Shown: positions 1-10,126, numbered from the stretch's first letter. The stretch: DNA of 64,000 nucleotides from Euborellia annulipes (GCA_023213315.1 JAKCPI010000515.1:1-64000), one strand, 5' to 3'. Numbers and translations are program-made. The notes: generated from the letters alone by a model not told the origin.

Positions 1-109
1 CTTTGGTTGTGGCAAGTGCTTCGTGAGAGATCCCCATTTGGTACCAGATATAACCCGTATAGTGGGCTGTAAAAGAGATGTGGCGGTGTTTTGAAAGTTG
101 TTGTGTCAT
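1..109 (-). CDS. bacterial LCM-family SAM-dependent methyltransferase, N-terminal fragment
   Basis: Seen: reading left on the minus strand from the ATG at 107-109 gives an uninterrupted 36-codon start, MTQQLSKHRHISFTAHYTGY and onward, that runs off the left edge. The ISFTAHYTGY(I/V)WY stretch matches, from memory, the N-terminus of class I methyltransferases of the leucine-carboxyl-methyltransferase superfamily in Acinetobacter and relatives. There is no intron, and the base composition is less AT-rich than the host DNA. It lies downstream of nagZ on the same strand, a bacterial arrangement. The substrate cannot be told from this fragment. Only the first ~10% of a typical protein is present. 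Confidence 0.55.
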   Translation of the reverse strand, partial: MTQQLSKHRHISFTAHYTGYIWYQMGISHEALATTK

Positions 110-395
110 TCGTCCTGAACTCGGTTTATTGTTTTGTGATCTTAATTGCCTGACTATAAGATCTTGTATTGAAATTATGTCATTTAAGCTGACTAGTACA
201 TCCTGGCGGAGTTATGTGTAAATGTTTCATTTCGGGAGTAACCTTCGGTTCGACCTACTTTTGTTTTGGCAAAAGTAGGCAAAACCATTGTCATCTACCA
301 AAACCTGTTAGATGCATCCATCTGTCTTATATATTGCAAATACAATACTTATTTAAGAAGTACCCAGGTTGCAGACGCTTGCACGTATCCATAAT
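110..395. other. bacterial-type intergenic spacer
   Basis: No gene is visible between the two bacterial fragments. The stretch holds a terminator-like stem (separate entry) and presumably the promoter of the methyltransferase gene, but no clear -10/-35 pair is claimed. Confidence 0.4.
256..281 (-). terminator. terminator-like hairpin after nagZ
   Basis: Seen: a dyad CCTACTTTTG / CAAAAGTAGG with a short loop, 3' of the nagZ stop (396-398) on the same strand. It could act as an intrinsic terminator in the bacterial source, but it has only a weak T tract. Confidence 0.4.
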
Positions 396-1097
396 TTAGA
401 ATGAATTTTTAAACTCTTCAATGGCTGTTCTGACAGCTTGCCACTCATTTCCAAGCGATAAGGTTTCTCAATCTGAATTTGTGGAATTTGACCACGCATG
501 CGTTCTAAACGCTCTTGGTTTATTAGCGCAAGTTTTTCAATACCTTCTAGTGCTGTGCATGCCGCACTTCGGTCATTACACACAAGTCCCATATCACAAC
601 CCGCAGAAGAGCTGCTTGAATACGAGCATCTGCACCACCTGCTACACATGCGGCCTGCATACTTAAGTCATCAGAGAAAAGTACACCATCAAGAATTTCA
701 AACGATTGCGTAGAACTTCTTGAATCAGAAAGGAGAAAAACCAGCTGGATTTGGGTCAATCTGATCATAAATGACATGTGCAGGCATGAGGGCATCAAGC
801 TGTGGCATGAGCTTGATAAAGCTTTGCATGTCATGATTATAGATTTCGTCATAGCTACGGCTGTCGATTGCTGCTGCAACATGAGAATCTGCTTTCACTG
901 AACCATGACCTGGGAAGTGCTTGCCTGTATTTGCCATTTCAAGCTTTTTTCATGCCTTGCATAAATGCGCCAGCAAGGAGTGCGATATCTTCAATGTTTT
1001 TAGAGAAACCTCGATTACCAATCACGTCACTAATGGCATTAAGGTCTAAAACTGGTGCAAAACTAAAATCGATGCCTACAGCAAGGACTTCAGTTGC
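396..1097 (-). pseudogene. nagZ: beta-N-acetylhexosaminidase NagZ, 5'-truncated and frameshifted, Acinetobacter-like
   Basis: Role in bacteria: a GH3 glycosidase of cytoplasmic peptidoglycan recycling that removes GlcNAc from anhydromuropeptides. Seen: reading down from ~1097, the parts in order are ATEVLAVGIDFSFAPVLDLN, the KHFPGHGSVKADSH motif, ALMPAHVIYDQIDP, the GVLFSDDLSM motif with the nucleophile Asp, CDMGLVCNDRSAA, and a tail ending in EEFKNSF plus stop (396-398). The parts fall in different frames. Single-base indels are needed near 945 (extra base), 727 (missing), 700 (extra), 625 (missing) and 445 (missing). The start of the gene is absent, because similarity stops abruptly at ~1097. 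Residues look almost unaltered between the breaks, so the copy is recent or the indels are sequencing errors. It cannot encode a working enzyme as written. Confidence 0.8.
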
Positions 1098-1280
1098 AAA
1101 ATTTTATATTTAAGTGAAAAACTAAAGTAGGCCTACTAGTACTCTTTGAACGATTTTATTCAAAAACTTAATTTTAATTCTTAAATTTGGTAACTAAATT
1201 AAATATAAAATTTCATCCTAGTAGCTCATTTCCTTCATGTTTAAATTTGAACAGAGACAGACCATTTTGCAGGACTCTCT
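1098..1280 (+). repeat. R1-family fragment
   Basis: A divergent piece of the R1 interspersed family. The order matches the internal part of other copies: TAGTACTCTTTG, then AAATATAAAATTTCA, then CTTCATG and an AGACAGACC tract. It starts immediately after the bacterial block, so the junction is bacterial DNA against host repeat. Confidence 0.55.
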
Positions 1281-1621
1281 TGAATATCTTAATAAATTTC
1301 ATTATTATATATTTTAAAAAAATTTACATTTTATAGGTCTATTTAAAATAATTAAAATAATGAATAAAGTTTTATGCGAATTTTTTTTTACAAATTTGGG
1401 GCTAAGTGTCTAAAATTTTAAAGAAATAACACTACGGGAGCAGTTTGAGAATTAACGTTATATAAAAGACTAGCTGCGGTAGGGTTGCCTTCGGCAACCC
1501 TACCCCGCTTGGCCCTGGCGGGCGGCGTCTCGGGATATGACTAAGAGTTGTCCAGATAAATGTATTTTAATTAATTATGAAAAAGAGTTTTTATTTTTTT
1601 TTTTTTAAATATTTGATTAAT

Positions 1622-4170
1622 ATATTTTTCAATTATTTACACCCTAAGAAAGCGTCATTTTAAATTTTATTAAAATCGAATGAAAAATAAATTTTAGGGG
1701 GGGGGGTCAGGGGGGTGATTGAACTTTCTGATGTCTAAAATACCATTTTTCAATTATTTACACCCTAAGAAAGCGTCATTTTAAATTTTATTAAAATCGT
1801 ATGAAAAATAAATTTCAGGGGGGTCAGGGGGGTGATTGAACTTTCTGATGTCTAAAATACCATTTTTCAATTATTTACACCCTAAGAAAGCGTCATTTTA
1901 AATTTTATTAAAATCGAATGAAAAATAAATTTTAGGGGGGGGTCAGGGGGGTGATTGAACTTTCTGATGTCTAAAATACCATTTTTCAATTATTTACACC
2001 CTAAGAAAGGGTCATTTTAAATTTTATTAAAATCGTATGAAAAATAAATTTTAGGGGGGTCAGGGGGGTGATTGAACTTTCTGATGTCTAAAATACCATT
2101 TTTCAATTATTTACACCCTAAGAAAGCGTCATTTTAAATTTTATTAAAATCGAATGAAAAATAAATTTTAGGGGGGTCAGGGGGTGATTGAACTTTCTGA
2201 TGTCTAAAATACCATTTTTCAATTATTTACACCCTAACAAAGCGTCATTTTAAATTTTATTAAAATCGAATGAAAAATAAATTTTAGGGGGGGGTCAGGG
2301 GGGTGATTGAACTTTCTGATGTCTAAAATACCATTTTTCAATTATTTACACCCTAAGAAAGCGTCATTTTAAATTTTATTAAAATCGAATGAAAAATAAA
2401 TTTTAGGGGGGTCAGGGGGGTGATTGAACTTTCTGATGTCTAAAATACCATTTTTCAATTATTTACACCCTAAGAAAGCGTCATTTTAAATTTTATTAAA
2501 ATCGTATGAAAAATAAATTTTAGGGGGGTCAGGGGGGTGATTGAACTTTCTGATGTCTAAAATACCATTTTTCAATTATTTACACCCTAAGAAAGCGTCA
2601 TTTTAAATTTTATTAAAATCGAATGAAAAATAAATTTTAGAGGGGGTCAGGGGGGTGATTGAACTTTCTGATGTCTAAAATACCATTTTTCAATTATTTA
2701 CACCCTAAGAAAGCGTCATTTTAAATTTTATTAAAATCGTATGAAAAATAAATTTTAGGGGGGGGTCAGGGGGTGATTGAACTTTCTGATGTCTAAAATA
2801 CCATTTTTCAATTATTTACACCCTAAGAAAGCGTCATTTTAAATTTTATTAAAATCGAATGAAAAATAAATTTTAGGGGGGGTCAGGGGGTGATTGAACT
2901 TTCTGATGTCTAAAATACCATTTTTCAATTATTTACACCCTAAGAAAGCGTCATTTTAAATTTTATTAAAATCGTATGAAAAATAAATTTTAGGGGGGGG
3001 GGGTCAGGGGGTGATTGAACTTTCTGATGTCTAAAATACCATTTTTCAATTATTTACACCCTAAGAAAGCGTCATTTTAAATTTTATTAAAATCGAATGA
3101 AAAATAAATTTTAGGGGGGGGACAGGGGGGTGATTGAACTTTCTGATGTCTAAAATACCATTTTTCAATTATTTACACCCTAAGAAAGCGTCATTTTAAA
3201 TTTTATTAAAATCGAATGAAAAATAAATTTTAGGGGGGTCAGGGGGGTGATTGAACTTTCTGGGGTCTAAAATACCATTTTTCAATTATTTACACCCTAA
3301 GAAAGCGTCATTTTAAATTTTATTAAAATCGAATGAAAAATAAATTTTAGAGGGGGTCAGGGGGGTGATTGAACTTTCTGATGTCTAAAATACCATTTTT
3401 CAATTATTTACACCCTAAGAAAGCGTCATTTTAAATTTTATTAAAATCGAATGAAAAATAAATTTTAGGGGGGGGTCAGGGGGGTGATTGAACTTTCTGA
3501 TGTCTAAAATACCATTTTTCAATTATTTACACCCTAAGAAAGCAACATTTTAAATTTTATTAAAATCGAATGAAAAATAAATTTTAGGGGGGGGTCAGGG
3601 GGGTGATTGAACTTTCTGGGGTCTAAAATACCATTTTTCAATTATTTACACCCTAAGAAAGCGTCATTTTAAATTTTATTAAAATCGAATGAAAAATAAA
3701 TTTTAGGGGGGTCAGGGGGGTGATTGAACTTTCTGAGGTCTAAAATACCATTTTTCAATTATTTACACCCTAAGAAAGCATCATTTTAAATTTTATTAAA
3801 ATCGAATGAAAAATAAATTTTAGGGGGGGGTCAGGGGGGTGATTGAACTTTCTGGGGTCTAAAATACCATTTTTCAATTATTTACACCCTAAGAAAGCAA
3901 CATTTTAAATTTTATTAAAATCGAATAAAAAATAAATTTTAGGGGGGGTCAGGGGGGTGATTGAACTTTCTGGGGTCTAAAATACCATTTTTCAATTATT
4001 TACACCCTAAGAAAGCAACATTTTAAATTTTATTAAAATCGAATGAAAAATAAATTTCAGGGGGGGGTCAGGGGGTGATTGAACTTTCTGGGGTCTAAAA
4101 TACCATTTTTCAATTATTTACACCCTAAGAAAGCGTCATTTTAAATTTTATTAAAATCGAATGAAAAATA
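1622..4170. repeat. minisatellite, ~22 copies of a ~118-bp G-rich unit
   Basis: Seen: CAATTATTTACACCCTAAG recurs about every 115-121 bp from ~1630 to ~4112. Each unit is AT-rich except for a G block of the form G5-10 TCA G5-6 TGATTG. Copies differ mostly in G-run length and in a few shared point variants (GATGTC versus GGGGTC; GCGTCA versus GCAACA), and the GGGGTC/GCAACA forms cluster toward the right end. No open frame crosses it. Confidence 0.9.
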
Positions 4171-4470
4171 AAAAAAATAAAATTTTAGGGGGGGGCGCAG
4201 AGCGGAAAAATCTTTTCAAATGTCGAATTGTTAGGGGGGAGGAAGAGTTTTTATTTTTCATTTTAAAGATTTGATAAATATATTTTTCATAAAGCGAGTT
4301 AGATCCTGTTTTCCAATGCTTTGCTATGGGGTAATTGATAACCCCCAAAAAGGGGGGTTCCCTACCCCTAATTCGATATAATGATAGCCTAAAACCACCC
4401 CCGGAAAATTCCCTACCCATTAAAAAAAACTCCATGAAAATCGGTCCAGTAGTTTCGGAGTCTATGCGTT

Positions 4471-4471
<1 letters not shown>

Positions 4472-4531
<60 letters not shown>
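4472..4531. repeat. (CAGA)n microsatellite
   Basis: About 15 units of a CAGA tetranucleotide near the right end of the composite repeat. Confidence 0.95.
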
Positions 4532-4548
4532 GATTGTCTTTTATATAA

Positions 4549-5423
4549 TAGTATAGATTAAAAAAATATTTAGAGAAATTCATTTTTACACCTGTTAATA
4601 TATTTTTATTTATTCAAAAAGAAAGGGGAAAAAACGAGATTTAATTTAAAATCTAGACAGATTATAACCATTAGACCATGTATTTTTTTAACAAGTTTCT
4701 TTCTCGAATGAATCATCTGAAAATACTTTTATAAGATGCTCAGTATCAATATCTCTATCCCAAACAAGATTGCATTATAAAATCTTCAGAAGGATCATAA
4801 ATATGTCAAAGGATGGATTTCTTCGCCCTATAAGACCAAGCCCGAGCAATTTGGCAGATCAAATTATTTTCAATAAGTCGCCTTTGGTCCCACTCCCCCC
4901 GCCAAGTCCTTTCAACTCCCATATCGCAATGAAAAAGGTCCTTTTAAGGGGTTGCTGCGTGCAAAACCGATCCAAAATAGGACCAACTGGGTGCAGGGAT
5001 ATTTTTCGAACCATTTCCCTTTTCGTAGGCTCTATCCCCTCTCTCGGATGAACTAACGCGATTTCACCAGATATTATATATCTCGGTTGGTTATAGACTT
5101 TCTATATATATCTATTTTGGACAAATAAATCGATTTGTTCTCTTTTTGGAAGGAATAAGAAGAGAGAGAGAGAGTTTGAGCTAATTGCAGATTTATTGGT
5201 CAAGGGATGAATTTGTCGTCTTGATCAGTTCAAAGTTTCTCTCCTAAGAAGGAGGGTAAGTTATACTAACTTATAATCAACTTGCTTTGCTGTAAATACC
5301 CTCTCTCATCTTTAGAAAGATAAAGTTCCCTCTTTAGATGAGAATAGAATAAGTATAAAATAGAAATTAAATCGATTTAAAGAAAATTACATAACTAGAT
5401 AAACGTTCACTTTTCATTAATAA
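4549..5423. other. no gene seen
   Basis: AT-rich DNA with a short (GA)n tract near 5160-5175. Open frames here have no recognisable protein features and no splice context. Confidence 0.5.
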
Positions 5424-5518
5424 AAATCTGGCGTGATTGATCGCACAGCACACAATTTTCTCTTTCCTTTGGTAATTGAAAGTTGTGTTCTGGGATTTTT
5501 CGAGTCGGCATATATTTA
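5424..5518 (+). repeat. R1-family terminal hairpin, solo
   Basis: AATCTGGCGTGATTG, then CACAGCACACAA, then a CTTTCTC stem and its partial reverse complement with the loop near 5470. This is the same foldback as the left end of full R1 copies (e.g. 7663 and 47893). Confidence 0.6.
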
Positions 5519-5689
5519 TAAAATCGTTTAGTCAATGTGGCATTCTTAATTCCTCACTTTTAATATTTTAATGTTTTATTTTGAAACTCAACTTTCATAT
5601 TTTATTTTAATGTTCGGTGCAATAACACGTGCACGCCAATATATATTTCTGCAGTATTAAAATTCAAGATTTAATATAACATGAGAAAA

Positions 5690-5895
5690 GCTGGTGGGCC
5701 TGGCAAGAAAAAAGAGCAACTGCAACTAAGATCAATGTTGTTAAGCAACGCCAAGTGGTGCTGAAAATCGGGATAGGTGGCCCCCGAAAACAAGACTATT
5801 GAACGCCCGCCGGAAGCCATCGATAAATATAATTAATAAATAAATTTATAAAAGTCAAATGGCCTCTGCAGCAGAAATGACATTCTTTAAAAAAA
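5690..5895 (+). repeat. interspersed repeat with poly-A tail, family unknown
   Basis: The GGAAGCCATCGATAAAT...GGCCTCTGCAGCAGAAA part recurs in diverged form at 8842-8901 plus 9152-9200 (GGTAGCCATCGGTATAA...GGACTCAGTAGCAGAAA). It ends in an A12 run. The copy number and the A tail suggest a retroposed element. The head is not recognised. Confidence 0.35.
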
Positions 5896-5922
5896 AAAAA
5901 CATGAGAAAATATTTATATTCT

Positions 5923-6185
5923 GTTACCATGGCAATCATTTCTCCTATCTTTCATATGAAAGAGTAGTGTACATTTTAAAGAACATAAAAAAAATAATTG
6001 ATTTATGAATTTTAATCAAAATCTTTAGAGGAAATTTTGAGAAAATCGAGAAAAATTGAAAAAGTAAATTAGTAAAGTAAATGCTCTTTCAAATGTATAT
6101 TCTCATTTTGCCCTCAAAATTGTTTGAAGAACACTTAACGCTTCTACTTTATAGGAAAGATAGGAGAAATGGTTGCCATGGTAAC
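5923..6185. repeat. inverted repeat built from R1 internal sequence
   Basis: GTTACCATGGCAATCATTTC at the left is answered by GAAATGGTTGCCATGGTAAC at the right. The arms and centre resemble the R1 interior (GAATTTTAATCAAAATC, TTTTGAGAAAATCGA). A related single arm occurs in the R1 copy at 7848-7880. Confidence 0.75.
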
Positions 6186-6188
6186 AAA

Positions 6189-6318
6189 CACACACATCCA
6201 CAGTCTTTTCGGCAACTTAGGCCATATAAGACTTTAAACGATACTCGTTATTAATGAATATACCTGTATCTATTGGGGGTCCAGGCATTCTTATTTAAGC
6301 CATTTGGTATCCGAATAA
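6189..6318 (-). repeat. SINE-1 fragment (body only)
   Basis: Reverse complement of the SINE-1 body: GCCATTTGG, GGCATTC, a gap, then GACTTTA...GGCC and GCCGAAAAGACTGTG. The tRNA-like head is absent. Confidence 0.65.
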
Positions 6319-6324
6319 ATTTTA

Positions 6325-6466
6325 CATCTTGAATTCTAATGCATATAATATCGGTGGAAACTAAATATATGTCGACACAAAAAATTTGGTGAGACAAGCA
6401 CAGAACACAACTTTCGATTAGCGAAGGTAAGAGAGAGCTGTGCAATCAGTCACACCAGATTTTTAG
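6325..6466 (-). repeat. R1-family end with hairpin
   Basis: Contains AAACTAAATATATGTCGACA, then TTTGGTGAGACAAGCACAGA, then a CTTTC / GAGAG stem, ending at CAGTCACACCAGATTTTT. This is the hairpin end of R1 in minus orientation. Confidence 0.6.
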
Positions 6467-6652
6467 AATACCGCAATTAGAAGGGGTACGACAACGATTT
6501 TCATGCTCCACTTTGAATTATGGTCTACAACAGAGGTCTGAGCCAATCTGCGGCCCGAGTGTTTTACTTATTTATTTTTTTTTTAATAAGAGAAATTTTT
6601 ATTTGAATCGAATAAATTTAGGAGCGGCAATTTCGGCATATACCCTTTAATA

Positions 6653-6894
6653 AAAAAATCTGGTGTGCTTGTCACACCAGATCTAACTTAAATATAAAAT
6701 TTCAGCGTAATAGCTCAATTCCTTCACGCTTAAAATTGAACCCAAACAGACAGACATACACAGACAGATATCGCGAAAACCACTTTTTTGAATTCAGTCG
6801 ACCTCAAAACATCAAAATCTCGACATCGAATTTTTGATATGAATCCAATACTTTCTCTCCCTATATATTAAAAATATAGAGGTAAGAGAAAGTA
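6653..6894 (+). repeat. R1 copy, internally deleted
   Basis: Runs from AAAATCTGGTGTG through CTTCACGCTTAAAATTGAAC, a CAGACAGA tract, GACATCGAATTTTTGA, and the second hairpin ACTTTCTCTC...GGTAAGAGAAAGT. Most of the interior is missing. Confidence 0.7.
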
Positions 6895-7575
6895 AAAGAA
6901 AATGGTCAGAAGATGCAGTACTTATCTCAAGTTCTCCTACTTGAGAATGGCTCCTTTAACTGGAGAAGATCTACATATTCCTTTTAAGGGGAAAAAATAT
7001 TTTTTTCAAACTGATGATCTGTAACGTATAATTTAAGAAAGACATTGACATTGTTTAATAAATAATGGCTCGATTATTTCAGTAGTTTATTCAAAATGGA
7101 TGCGGGTGTATTCCTAATTCCTATTTTGCAAGTCATATGACAGTGTTTGTTTGACCACAGAAAACAAATATACAAAAGCATCATTGTTTATTATTCATAA
7201 TGCATAGAATAAAAAGCTAATGCCCACTGATCCCTTGCGTCTTATACGCCTTTCATTTGCTAACGAAAGGGGGATAATTTTTTCGATTTCACTTCATTTG
7301 AAGAGAGAGGGTTTCATAAAGTAAACAGGAGTCTATCAAATGGACATATCCTTGGCAGGATGTAACCAGGAGGACGGAGGGTAAATGAGATTCAACCCCC
7401 CCCTCCACTCCCTTCACCACAAACCTTGGCAATCTTAGAAAAAATATAATAGAGAAGTGAAACTAAACGACATTAGAAATTATAAAAATATTTTATACAT
7501 AAATTTTTATCATTTGCATAAGGAAAGGGAGGGCCCTCACCTTCCATTACCCCTCCCTCCGGATAATCCAAATCC
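6895..7575. other. no gene seen
   Basis: Unremarkable AT-rich DNA with C-rich patches near 7398-7412 and 7545-7560. No exon-like or RNA-like structure supported. Confidence 0.45.
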
Positions 7576-8433
7576 CAGGGCCGGATCTAGGGGGGGGGGG
7601 CAGTGGGTGCGTGTGCACCGGGCTGCAGATATCAGGGGGCGGCAATTAAAGAAAGATTTACTAAAAAATCTGGTGTGACTGGCGCACAGCACACAACTTT
7701 CTCTTACCTTCGGTAATCGAAAGTTGTGTTCTGTGCTTGTCACACCAGATTTTTTGTGTCGACATATATTTAGTTCCCGACAGTACGTAACATTTGGATT
7801 AAGATGTAAAATTTATAAGTATGGGAAAATATTTATATTTTGTTACCATGGCAACCATTTCTCCTATCTTCCCTATGAAATACAAGAGTAAAGTAGTCTT
7901 CAAACAATTTTGAGAGCAAAATCAGAATATACATTTGAAAGAGCATCTAAAAAATAAATGATTTTTGAATTTTAATCAAAATCGTTAGAGCGAATTTTGA
8001 GAAAATCGAAAAAAACTGAAAAAGTACATCAGTAAAGTACTAGTACTCTTTGGTCGATTTTGATTAAAAGCTTATTTTCACGCCCTAGGAGGGTGCCTAA
8101 CTTAAATATAAAATTTCAACCTCCTAGCTCAATTCCTTCATGCTTAAAATTGAACACACACAGACAGACACACAGACAGACAGACAGACCATGTCGCGAA
8201 AACCACTTTTTTGGATTCAGGGGACCTCAAAACGTGAAGATCCATCAAAATCTCGACATCGAATTTTTGACATGAATCCAATACTTTCTCTCTATATATA
8301 TATTACATATATACATAGGTAAGAGAAAGTAAAAAAAGGTAAAATGATATAAATTTTGTATAGAAAATTTTAAGGAGGGTGCAGCAAATTAAATTTTGCC
8401 CCCCCCTAAAAAAATCTCCTAGTTCCGGCCCTG
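7576..8433. mobile_element. hAT-type MITE with 8-bp target duplication, hosting an R1 copy
   Basis: Seen: CAGGGCCGGATCTAGG at the left end and CTAGTTCCGGCCCTG at the right end, flanked by the exact 8-bp direct repeat CCAAATCC (7568-7575 and 8434-8441). CAGGG-type inverted ends with 8-bp duplications are characteristic of hAT elements. The interior is a younger R1 insertion (7663-8336), so only the outer ~180 bp belongs to the MITE. Confidence 0.8.
7663..8336 (+). mobile_element. R1 repeat, near full length
   Basis: Left hairpin: AAAAATCTGGTGTGACTGG, CACAGCACACAA, CTTTCTCTTACC and its return arm ending in CACACCAGATTTTTT. Interior: GTTACCATGGCAACCATTTC, GAGAAAATCGAAAAAAACTG, TTGGTCGATTTTGATTAAAA, a CAGACAGA tract, TTTTTTGGATTCAGGGGACC. 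Right hairpin: ACTTTCTCTC...GGTAAGAGAAAGT. It has no reading frame of note. Both ends fold, which would fit a foldback or HINE-like element, but the transposon class is not established. Confidence 0.7.
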
Positions 8434-8579
8434 CCAAATCCAGTACCAAAAAAATGTCCCGGGAATACCCCAATGATGTATTAATTTATAGTAATTATAA
8501 TTCTTTATAGTGTTCCAATTTTTAAGTTTACTCCACTCTTTGGAGCGTTATCAAGTCATCCATTCGTCGCGGGTTCGGA

Positions 8580-8782
8580 CCCAGGCAGTCCGAAGATTTT
8601 ATTTAAGCCATTTGGATACCAGATGGCTTAAATAGAAATGCCTGAACCCCAAATACATTTATTAATTACAACGGTTATCGTATAAAGTCTTAAATGGCCA
8701 GAGTTGCCGAAAAGACTGTGTGAATGTGAGTGTGAATGAGAAAAAAAGTGTGAATGTTTTAAAAAAAAAAAAAAAAAAAAAA
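8580..8782 (+). repeat. SINE-1 copy, head partly lost
   Basis: Retains the B-box-like GGGTTCGGACCC and the body (ATTTAAGCCATTTGG, AATGCCTGAACCCC, GCCGAAAAGACTGTGTGAA) and ends in a poly-A run of about 23 bases. Confidence 0.75.
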
Positions 8783-8901
8783 AGTCATCCATTGTTGGAG
8801 AAAATTTAATTTGTATAAGAAAGAAATTCCAGAGCAATCAGCTCCCGGTAGCCATCGGTATAATATAATTAACCAATGTAATTAAAAAATTTATTTAATA
8901 A

Positions 8902-9151
8902 CAGGGGCGTAAATAGAAATTTTTTTCGGGGAGGGGGGGGGGGAAATTTTGTTTTTCGCGGAACCAAAATTTTTTCCCCACCCGAAGAACCAAAGTTTTT
9001 TTCATGTGTCGTTCGCGGAACATTTCACTCTTTTGCGGAACCTGGGATTTGCGTGCTGCGGGGCCGAGCAAACATTTCGGGGGGGGGCGAGACCCATTAT
9101 TGTCTCTATATCCCTATAGGGCCCCCTCGCCCCCCCTTATATACGCCCCTG
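8902..9151. mobile_element. hAT-type MITE, CAGGGGCGTA ends, 8-bp target duplication
   Basis: Seen: the left end CAGGGGCGTAAATAG and the right end TATATACGCCCCTG, flanked by the exact 8-bp repeat TTTAATAA (8894-8901, 9152-9159). It splits the older repeat whose halves lie at 8842-8901 and 9152-9200. The arms contain complementary G-rich and C-rich blocks. Non-coding. Confidence 0.88.
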
Positions 9152-9234
9152 TTTAATAAAGTCATACCTAAATGGACTCAGTAGCAGAAAAGGTTTAAAA
9201 AAAGTTCAATTGAAAAAAATAGAGACGGGATCCT

Positions 9235-9480
9235 TCGGGCTTGGTGTAGTGGCTAGCGTGCTGACCTATACCAGGGTCGCGAGTTCGGATCACAGGCTGT
9301 CCGATGATTTTATTTAAGCCATTTGGATACCAAATGACTTAATTAATTAAGAATGCCTTGACCCCCAATAGATATATATTATAACGGTTCTCTTATGGTC
9401 TTAAATGGCCTAAGTTACCGAAAAGATTGTGTGTATGTGTGTGTGAGTGAATGGGAAAAGTGTGAGTGTTGAAAAAAAAA
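9235..9480 (+). repeat. SINE-1, most complete copy, tRNA-derived
   Basis: The head GGCTTGGTGTAGTGGCTAGC fits a pol III A box and GAGTTCGGATC fits a B box at tRNA spacing. The body ATTTAAGCCATTTGGATACC...GGCCTAAGTTACCGAAAAGA follows, then a GT-rich stretch and an A-rich tail. Further copies lie at 6189, 8580, 18378 and 44214. The head is SINE-like, not a functional tRNA. Confidence 0.8.
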
Positions 9481-9610
9481 CTAGGGACGGGGTCTATTAT
9501 AAATGGCCACAGATGTCGAACTAGACCCTTAAAAAATCGGTCAGAGACAAGATTTTATGGTCAGTGGATCATTTCAAAGCAAAATCATTTTACTGAATGG
9601 ATGAATGAAT

Positions 9611-9852
9611 AAAATTTTATTTTTGTAAAAGAATTTCGGTTCAACTGTGGTTTATTTGTAAAAATTACAACGTTTCGGTCAATCATTCTGTGGCCTTCTT
9701 CAGGTACAATTCAGCTAAGATTGTAATGTGACACAGATGTAACTACCTTTATATTCTTAGCTGAATTGTAGCTGAAGAAGGCCAGAGAATGAGTGGCCGA
9801 AACGTTGTGATTTTTACAAATAAACGACAGTTAAACCGAAAATCAAAATAAA
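9611..9852. mobile_element. palindromic element with hammerhead-like core in both arms (HH-1)
   Basis: Outer arms: TTTCGGTTCAACTGTGG and its return arm at 9825-9845. Plus-strand core CTGAAGAAGGCC...GGCCGAAACG at 9773-9810; the mirror core lies on the minus strand at 9684-9718. The sequence before and after the plus core (TTGTA / TACAA) can pair as stem I. A second, single arm of this family is at 12340-12475. Confidence 0.65.
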
Positions 9853-10126
9853 ATGAATTTCATGGAAAATTTTACCGACCTGCGAAAAAATTTAATTTCG
9901 TCAAAAGAAAATTTTCCGCAAGAAAACTTTTGAGATCCGGGCCGGGGGGGGGCGAAAAAATGTATATATAGGCCCCTGGGCGTAACTAGTGATTTTGGCT
10001 GGGGGGGGGGCATGGGACCAGCCATCCTCGGGGGAGCTTGTGTCATTTTTTCTTGTGGCGGGGAGCCTTCTGGGGGGGGGGGGGGGGGCACGGGCCTTCC
10101 TCGGGACCCCTCTAGTTATGTCCATG
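9853..10126. repeat. hAT MITE arm plus a G-rich inverted-repeat piece
   Basis: 9853-9979 resembles the right arm of the 13800-14067 MITE (TTTTCCGCAAGAAAA, then a G run, then TATATAGGCCCCTG). 9980-10126 starts GGCGTAACTAG and ends CTAGTTATGTCC with G7-G18 runs inside. Neither end shows a clear target duplication. Confidence 0.45.

Larger units (their letters stand above)
1458..4548. mobile_element. composite repeat bounded by a 13-bp inverted repeat
   Basis: Seen: TTATATAAAAGAC at 1458-1470 and its exact reverse complement at 4536-4548. After the left end comes ACTAGCTGCGGTAGGG with a GC-rich hairpin (GGGTTGCC / GGCAACCC at 1484-1502). Before the right end comes AAAATCGGTCCAGTAGTTTC followed by a (CAGA)n tract. 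Ends of this style (ACTAGCTG... and a CGGTYCAGTAGTTT + CAGACAGA tail) are common in arthropod non-autonomous repeats. No coding capacity. The interior is the tandem array at 1622-4170. Confidence 0.5.

Noticed and set aside
1458..4548. CRISPR array
   Set aside because: Repeat units are adjacent and nearly identical without unique spacers, and the DNA is eukaryotic; it is a minisatellite.
4770..5051. 93-codon plus-strand open frame
   Set aside because: Low-complexity Pro/Ser composition, no homology recognised, no splice or promoter context; chance frame.
9235..9310. Possible tRNA gene
   Set aside because: Same reason: a tRNA-like head followed by a shared SINE body, with four other copies in the window.
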